Positions 24,801-33,800 of a DNA stretch of 64,000 nt are shown here, one piece after another (positions within the stretch are counted from its first letter, which is position 1; each line of letters begins with the position of its first letter). Below the pieces are notes generated by a model. That model did no database searches, had not been told where the DNA came from, and worked only from the letters and a program-made list of their open reading frames with translations. The translations under genes were made by a program, and so were the position numbers. Source of the DNA: Dichetophora obliterata (Eukaryota; Arthropoda; Insecta; Diptera; Sciomyzidae). The stretch covers positions 50,409,482-50,473,481 of the forward strand of contig OY986439.1 of the NCBI GenBank assembly GCA_963920525.1. Direction: 5' to 3'.

Positions 24801-27800
24801 ACTAATAAAAATAACATAAAATATCAATGTATCTTTGTGTTTTAAAATGTACCACCAATGCTAGATGTTGCTTATAAGCAACATCTCATAACGGTAAAAC
24901 CAGCAGTAGTAGAGGCTTGAAATTAATATCAGTTCAAAGCTCAAACAATAGCCTAATATATTTTTAACCACGCCCACTTTAATTCTGACATGAAAGGGTT
25001 AAGAGCAAAAAAACTGATTTTTTTGCTCTCCAGAAAAGAAAGCAATTTCGAAAGATGTTGAAAAGTTATATATTTTAACCAATTCTTTGTTTGCAGTTTT
25101 TGTTATTCTATTGTGCTTGGAATATTTCGGTCAATTTGATTATTTTGAATATATATTGAATAAAAAAACTTTAATAGTATTTCATTTTTCCGACTGTGCT
25201 TTGAATGTGTCTTTCCTTCTCCTTCATCGGATTATAGATTTTATATATTTTTATATATCTATCTATCTATCCATAGTGGGCGTGGCACCTCCCATACAAC
25301 TCAAATTTTCGATATCGATTATATTTGGAGTTATAGGCCGCACAGCCTCGGAATTCGGTATTCGATCACAATTTACACGTGGCGTTTCACTGATAACATT
25401 TTATGAGAATTGTACATAGAGGCGTGGCAACTCCCATACAACTGAAATTTGCGATATCGAATAGCTTTGGAGTAATAGGCCGTACAGCCTCGGAATTCGG
25501 TATTCGACCACAATTTACACGTGGCGTTTCACTGATAACAATTTATGGGAATTGTACAAAGAGGCGTGGCACCTCCCATACAACTGAAATTTGCGATATC
25601 GAATAGCTTTTGAGTTATAGGCCGCACAGCCATGGACGAATTCAGTATTCGACCACAATTTACACATGCGGTTTTACTGATGGCGTTGGACAAGGGGGCG
25701 TGGTACCTCTCATTCAACCTAAATTTGAGAAATTCAACAGCTTTTGAGTTATAGGTCACACAGCCATGGAATTCAGTGTTCGACCACAATTTACATATCG
25801 TCGGCCTAATTCTAATACGACGTGAGTCAAAATTATCTATTGCTCAGGAGGCAAAGAAAACTGTTTATTATTTGTATGAAGTTCATACGATAATGTATCG
25901 TTTCAAACGTTCTACCTCCCTTTTTTCATACAAACATTAAAAACTAAAAAAGGACATAGATGTAGTTTTGACCAATCTACCTAAACCGCTAATAAACGTT
26001 ACTTTGCCCGATTTTGACTTACATCCTATTAGAATTAGGGCGACGATATACAGTTTCACTGATAACATTTTATTCGTGTTTGGCAACGGGGCCGCGGTAG
26101 CAACACGCCGGGTTTAAGCTAGTTATTTAATAGAAAGATGTTGTTTTGTAAAAAGGCAAAAGAAATGTTTTTACTTAAAAATTATTTTTAGAATTTTTTT
26201 TTTCAATTCTGAATGTTTTGTTTTTCATTATTTCTAATTTTTTTTATATTCTAAATTCAGCTACTTTCAATCGCAAACTCGAATTTTTACGAAAGTTACA
26301 CTCACTTTTGACTTTTTTATTTCATATGATTTAATAATTTCTTATTTTTAATTTATTATTTATTTTGTAAGTTAATTGATTTTAATATTAAAAAATCAAC
26401 ATTTGTGATTGAAGTTATTGAAAAGCAATTTAAGCTAAAATGTGATGGGTTTTTTACCGTGTAGATCGTAGTTTATGCAAACAAAGTGCGGCATGCATGG
26501 AATTTTAATTGTTCTTACATGCAAGAGTCGAAATTCGATACTTCTGTGGATGGAAAACATATATCTCCACAATGAAAATCGTTTAACTACACAAAACAGG
26601 TAAAACTCGGTGAATCACGACGAGCGGCGGATGTTGATTGTAAAAAGAGTAAATTGTGTGAACATTATTGAAACTTAATTAAATTCTTTACTCTGTCAAC
26701 ATTATTTATTTGAGTAACTGAAGCATTTGTTGTTAATGCAACGGAAATATAGACAATAATAGTACCAACAACAAAAGAGCTAGCGATTTTTTAAATGTTA
26801 TCTATTGCTGATAGAAAATTAACACTGGAATTGCGTAAATTAAATGCTGACGACAATTTGCCAATGTTAAGCCTATAAGGTTTATCGGCCTTATTTTAGT
26901 CTATTTTTCAATACTTTGTTAATTTTGATCTGTTTTCATTAAAGTATTTTGAATTTTGCTAAATACATTAATTTATTACCTCATTTTGTTTAACGGATGT
27001 TGTTAGAAAACCCAAGCATGTGTTAAATTTTACTTCGATAAATAGCAAAAACCTTTGTAGTTTGAATAAAAAAAAAAAAATTTACAGTAACTATATTCAA
27101 TTTAATCAACTATAGAAAAAACTACTTATAAAATTTCCAAACTTCCATGATAAAAAGATTCTAATGCATGAATTTATAAAAAGGGTTTTACCAAACAAAA
27201 ATAATAATATATGTTTTTTATTATTTAGGAGAGTGTGATTGATAACGCTACACCGAGAGAAATAGTTTTCTTATGTTCAGAAATATAAAAAATTTGTTTG
27301 ATTCAAGCATATGTCCAAATCAATTCAAATTTTCTTCAATCAAGCATTTAAAATTAATTATTAAAAACAATTCTTGTTACGAGTATGTATTTCTAATACT
27401 CACTTTTGTTCATGATTTGAAAATGTTTTGCTTGACTAAAGAGAGTGTAAAACTGCTTGATTTTAGCAATTAAAACTAAATTTGAGTATTTATTTGTACT
27501 GAATTACGCAGTTGTACTAAAATGAATAGTTATTTAAATTAATAACTAAAAGAATAAAGAAATAGGCGAAGGCGAAACATTTTAGAACCATTTTCTGAAC
27601 CGATTTTTATTTTTTTTTTTTAAAAGAAATTACAGTAGGGGAAATGAGTGCTATTTCATTGATATAGCAGCATAGATATAGTGATATTTTTTATAGAAAT
27701 TAACCTGCTCTAACCAGGTGAAATGATGTATGATGTATTTCACTAATTGTAAATACATATACACGTAGAAGATCCGCACAAAAAGAAGAGAAAAACATTC

Positions 27801-30800
27801 GGCATTGTTTCGTTACGTTTTTTTTCTTTACACTGTGGTATGAGTGCGGTTACGTTCGCACATGAGCAAAGAAAGCGGAAAAAACAACTCTATTTCTATT
27901 TTCAGTTTGAAATAACTGGTGGCTTATTCATTAGGAAAGTCAAAGTGATGCCAAATTTTAATGAAAAAGATTTGTTTTTGACATTAAATTTGTATCGAAT
28001 CAACAGAGAATGTATGCGAAATGGACGAATTTCGACCGCTTGTGAACTCTTGTTAAAAGAAATCGTGGTTTGGTTGAAGAGCAGCACATTTGTAAAATTA
28101 AAAATTTTACAATAAATTTTTTTGAAATAATTCGAAAAATCTCATATAATCTAACTAATAATTATAAAATTTTACGCTTTATAAATCGAAAAACTGTATT
28201 AAGATGTGATTTGTGCATATGAAATCATTGAAATTGGACAAGCAATAAAAATTCATCAATATTGAAAGAATGATTTGTAAATTTTGTAAGTATATTGTAA
28301 TAAGAAATTAATATCAAATTATAAATTAAATGTGAAATAATTATTTAATAAATGAAATAAATAAAGTTAACTTTTCTCTTGCCTAATAAATAATTATCTG
28401 ATCCAGCCAAATAAGCTTGTTTACAGAAAATGATTTGCTTATTCAAAGAGTTTTTTATACAAAACTTATTTATCTGGATCAAGCAATTTATTGTAATGTT
28501 AAGAAAGCAATTGAAAGAATCAAGAAAAAATAAAATAAAGTTTGAAGAAAATGTTTCTTGTACTAAGCCATTTTTCTTAGACTGACATTTTAAATTTTGA
28601 CATTTAAAATAAAAGAAAAATAATGCTTGAATTGAGAAATTTATGCATGAGTGCGAACTTATTGTCTTCTTGATTGGTTCAAGCATAGAATGCTGGATTT
28701 TTTCTCTTATCAAAGGTTTGTATATGGGCATTTCCACAGAATAGTCTACCGTGGTCAAAAAATTAAAACTTATTTATTTATTTATTTATTTCCGTCTATG
28801 GATAAATTATCCTTACAGACAATAACAAATCAGGATATAAAATAGGAACAAAATTATAAACTGTTTAACAAGAGAGTAATAGTAGCTCTAAAGGCATTTT
28901 TAGGCATCGAAAAATCAATTAAGTTATTATTATACATTCTGTTTATAGCTATAAGTACTCTATTAATAGGCTCATTAATGACATAATTGGTTCTATGGCA
29001 ATTAATATAAAAATAATCATAGTTACGAAGCATTCTTTGTGGAATATTAAACGATAATAATTCAAGTAACTTCTCACAGATGATGTTTCCGTTGATCAAA
29101 TCGTAAATGATCATAATACTGTGCAATAACCTTCTAGCTTCAAGAGAAGACAGACCAATAAGCAGGCAACGCGTTCTATAGGATGAAAGAGGATACGACA
29201 AACTAATTGAACGTAAAGCAAATTTCAAAAATCTTTTTTGAACTTGTTCCAATCTAGTAATATGCACTGAATAAAATGGGCTCCAAATAAATTAAGCGTA
29301 CTCCAGGCTAGATCTTACGAGGAACGAATATAAATTTTTAAATGTGTATGGGTCAGAGAAGCCGGTACTATTTCGCTTAACAAACGCAACTAGGGAATAT
29401 GCTTTGGGGATAATATGATTTAAATGACAGCTAAAACTAAGAACCAAACCTGAATCAAAAATAACGCCTAGATCACGAATTTTGGATAACCTTACAAGCT
29501 TAGTGTTATCTAAGGTATAATCAAACGATATAGGAGAATTTATCTTATAATAAGAAACAACAAAGCATTTTAAAAGGTTTAGTGACAATTGGTTTAGATT
29601 AAACCAAGAAAAAACGTTTACGAGATCAGCCTGAAGACGATAAGCATCCGATTGATTTTTAACCTTATGGAAAACTTTCAAGTCATCTGCATAAAGTAAA
29701 AATTGGGCATTATTAAAACATTTGGAAACATCATTTATAAAAATGACAAAAAGTAATGGTCCAAGAATGCTACCCTGAGGAACCCTTGAAGTTGATAAAA
29801 AAGGAAGTGATTTTACGTTTCCAATGACTACATATGAAACTCTATTTGAAAGGTAAGATTCCAACCAAGAAAGAAATGTAGAATGGAAGCCAATCTTGGC
29901 AAGCTTGAGTAGTAAAATTTCATGTGATAGTTTATCAAAGGCTTTGGATATGTCGGAGTAAATGACATACAACTGGTACCGCTTTTCAATTGTGGTGATG
30001 CAGTAATTTGTGATATTAAAAATTTATATTATCTAACCGCTTTATTTTGTATCACGAAAATGCAAACCAACAACAAGCAAGATACGAGCAGCAATATTTT
30101 TTTCTATATAAAATTCTATTGCTTCTCGTGTCTTGCTTGTCGTTGGCTACACAGTAAAAAATTTGAGATTACATTTTATCTTTTTTATAACATTTGTGTG
30201 GTATAAACTTTTTAATGTATAAATTTTATACCATTCAATATTATAAAAATAATAAAATAAATATAATTTAAAAATTTCATATGGATATCAAGTGTTAATC
30301 AAAATAAATTCACCGAAATCGGGAAATTTAAAAATATAGTGGTTTCGATTGGTCTGACGAGAAAAATGGTCTGGAAAATTTATAAGATTTGATGGTATAA
30401 TTTTTAAAACATTTTTGGTATTGTTTTATATGGATTTATATGTATTTATATGTATACAAAATAGTATAAAATGTATGCTCATATTTTTTACTGTGTAGCA
30501 TTGGCAGTTTGTACATATATTTATTTACCATGATTATAAAATCGTCTGCACTGTTTCACAAATGTAGTGTTTCTTTTTCGTAAGTGTTTAGTAAATGTTT
30601 CGTAAACTTTTTTGTTTTAGTAAAAATGGAAGGCATTGGCTAATGATAATGAAAAAATGGTTAAGGCAAGGAAAGGACAATATATTGGATTAGACTTCAC
30701 TACCAAATTACTTAATTAACCAAAGAGCCAATTAGCCTACAGTGGAAATTAAAGTAACGTAACGCCAATAACGTAACGTATTAGGATCAAAAAGCCTAAT

Positions 30801-33800
30801 AAAAAAAAACCCAAACAAGATTTTTGAATTTTATCACTGGAAATAAACTTATATTATTTCAAATCCTTCTAAAAACAGTTGTGTGCAAAAAGTTTTGCCC
30901 AATTCAGAGAGTTTTGCAAATTTTGTAATCCAAATCGAAAATCACTTCCGTTTTTTGTAACGTAGCGCCAGCACATGTTTTTGCTTATATCTTTAAATCC
31001 TAAGGGTCGATTGTTGTTATTGTTTTTACTTAATATAGTGCTACTTAATTATTACGCAAATATAAAAAACCTTAAAAATTATACTTCTTCATTTCTTTTT
31101 TAATATTGTCCGTAACGCCAGTTTGGAAATGCCCATGTCACTTTGTATGGTCACATGGACACTGCATGGACAATGGTCACTTTGTATGGAAGTGAAGTGA
31201 AAGCGAAGTTTTAATTTGATCCTACCAAATTTCGTTATACTTTTGCAGTACGCGTAAAGTTACAAAAAAAATTAAAAACTGAAAAAAATCCCATACACTT
31301 GTGCAATCGTCAACTCGCGTGTGTCACGTCTTAAATGCATGCCCTTAGCCCTTCGACTTTCCATCACACCATTTTTAATTTAATGTGTATTTTTTAGAGG
31401 CGGATAACTTTGAATAACTTTAAAAATGTTGTTGTTGTTGTTTCTTTGGAAAAATTCGTTAGAGTAATTAATTGCTCTAACCTGACTATAAGCTTAATAA
31501 ACGATTTTAAACTATCAAACAACTAGAATTTGTATTTAAAATCAAGTATGTTTTAAACTATCAAACATTTAGAATTTGTATTTAAATCATAGAAAATCAA
31601 CATAATAAATTACAAGGTCATATAGAAAACTTTCAGTTGTTTGTTAATACTCTTATTTCAGAGAATTTTTTGAAAAAAGTCATAAAAGTCTTAACATCTG
31701 ATTAAAACCACAGGCTGATTTTGTCGTATCAGTTTGGCACTTGATTGTAAAATGTCTTAGCAGATGCGTTCAGTTTAGCAGGACTTAACAAATTTTACTG
31801 AATACCTTTAATATAATTAAGTGTTTCGTTTCAATCCTTTTTATGATTCCCTACAATTAAATGATGATTTCAATTTATATTTCCAAACATAAATACATAC
31901 AAAAATCAGCTAATTTAATAATAATTTTTTTATTGAAGGTATGTTCACAATTTGTTTTAAATATTGTAAATTTTTTTAAAAATTTATCTCAAATACACCT
32001 TATCCTGAACAGTCCACATTGTAATAGACAAAATAAGAAAATAAGACTAATACTAAGAAAAATAATACCTTTTTCATAAATTCGATTTTATTCCTTCTCT
32101 TGCCCTTGACAAAAATGAGCAGTTTCTCAGAAAATAACGACTTTGTCATATAGTAAATTTCTGACTTTGGAATTAGACCCAAAGGCAAGTTCTAACTGCA
32201 TCTAAATATAACTGTTTTTGCCAAATTTAGTCTTACTGCATCTTTATGTATGCAGTTATACATAAATTGGCCATACTTCCATAAAATTATATGGGAGGTG
32301 TAGAGAAGGATCTTGCTGTACAAAATTTTTGTTTTGCCAAATTTAGTCTTACTGCATCTTATGTATAACTGCATACATAAAGAAGGATTTTGCTGTACAA
32401 AAATTTTGTTTTGTCAAATTTAGACTTACTGCATCTTATGTATAACTGCATCTCATGTATAACTGCATCTTTATGTATGCAATAAGACTAAATTTGGCAA
32501 AACAAAATTTTTGTACAGCAAGATCCTTCTCTACACCTCCCATTTAATTTTATGGAAGTATGAACAATTTATGTATGCAGTTATACACAAGATGCAGTAA
32601 GACTAAATTTGGCAAAACAAAATTTTTGTACAGCAAGATCCTTCTCTACACCTCCCATATAATTTTATGGAAGTATGAACAATTTATGTTAATTAGTTTT
32701 TGGTGTTGCTGATCTCGGATCTGAAGTCATAAAAAATTGTGTGTAATTAAGTTAAGATTGGTTCAGCTTACTTGTCAAGCTGTCATATAGCAAGATCGGA
32801 ATTTTATTTTTGACTTCAGATTCTTAATCAGCGACCAGAAAACATAAAGAAAGCTTAAATTTCATTAAAGTATTTCTTTATAATTTACGATGGTTTCTAA
32901 TTTAAAGTGATTTTTAAAAGTGTCTGTTATATGCCATAACTCTAAAAAAAATCTGTTAGGATCGGGTGTTAAATTTTTATCTAATTGAACATAGTTCCAA
33001 ACATAGTTCCTACCCAGCAAAATTTTTGATGCAAATGTGTCATGCATTCGTAGGAACACTGCTTCCAGAAGACATTCTATGGATCAAACTGTGCTTCTTC
33101 TTAGCCTTATAAAGAAGTTTTTTCAAGAAGCATTCTTAAAACCTACTTCTGGAAGACATTGAAATGGCATTTAAATTCAACTAAAGAACAAAAATTATAT
33201 ATAATTATAATATATGTTTTAGATATTTTCCGTGGGACTTTTTTAACTCCCAATTAAACCCAACCCCTTACTACTTCCAACACCAAAATGCTTTGAAAAT
33301 CGGTTAAAGGATATTTTACGTGAAATTCTTTTAAGCCCCCCTAATAAAATTCAAACACTTCTCATTTCCCACTCCAAACTTGCGAGAATGTCGGGAAGAG
33401 AGATATTTTCTCAGGGATTTTTTAACCTTCAAACCACAGAAACCATTCCATTCCATGGAATGCCTTCTTAAAGTTCTTCTGGAAAACACCTACTAGAATC
33501 ATTTCTTTGAAGGGCTCAAAGAAATTTTCCATTGCAAAAGTTCTGGAAGCACTTCTAGATAAGATTAAGGAAAGCATTCCTCCCCATGACATGCATATGT
33601 TAAAAGAATGCCTTCTGGGTATGAAAGTGGAATGGATGGAATTCGAAACTTTCCCTTCCACTTTAGCTTCTTTTGGAAGCACTTTTTTGCTGGGTACCTA
33701 CCAACTTATACATCACTATGAATTTGAATACCCCAGTAGTCCAAGTCTTAAAGGAATCTTTAATGAGTCATGCACGATTTTTCTTCATCTTTGAGGAAAC

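Larger units (their letters stand above)
22401..24998 (+). mobile_element. piggyBac-family transposon, 2.6 kb, TTAA duplication
   Basis: Left end CCCTTTAATGTCA at 22401 and right end TGACATGAAAGGG at 24998 form 13-bp TIRs with one mismatch. TTAA flanks both sides (22397-22400, 24999-25002). The element holds one near-complete transposase gene and three 20-bp near-palindromes at 22415, 22766 and 24865. Confidence 0.92.

Noticed and set aside
27840..28115. 91-codon plus frame as a gene
   Set aside because: Starts with ATG but has no recognisable domain, no adjoining exon and no poly(A) context that I could support.
33422..33794. Frames of 86 and 95 codons on opposite strands
   Set aside because: Both lie in the palindromic interior of the TIR element 33013-33694, so each mirrors the other.
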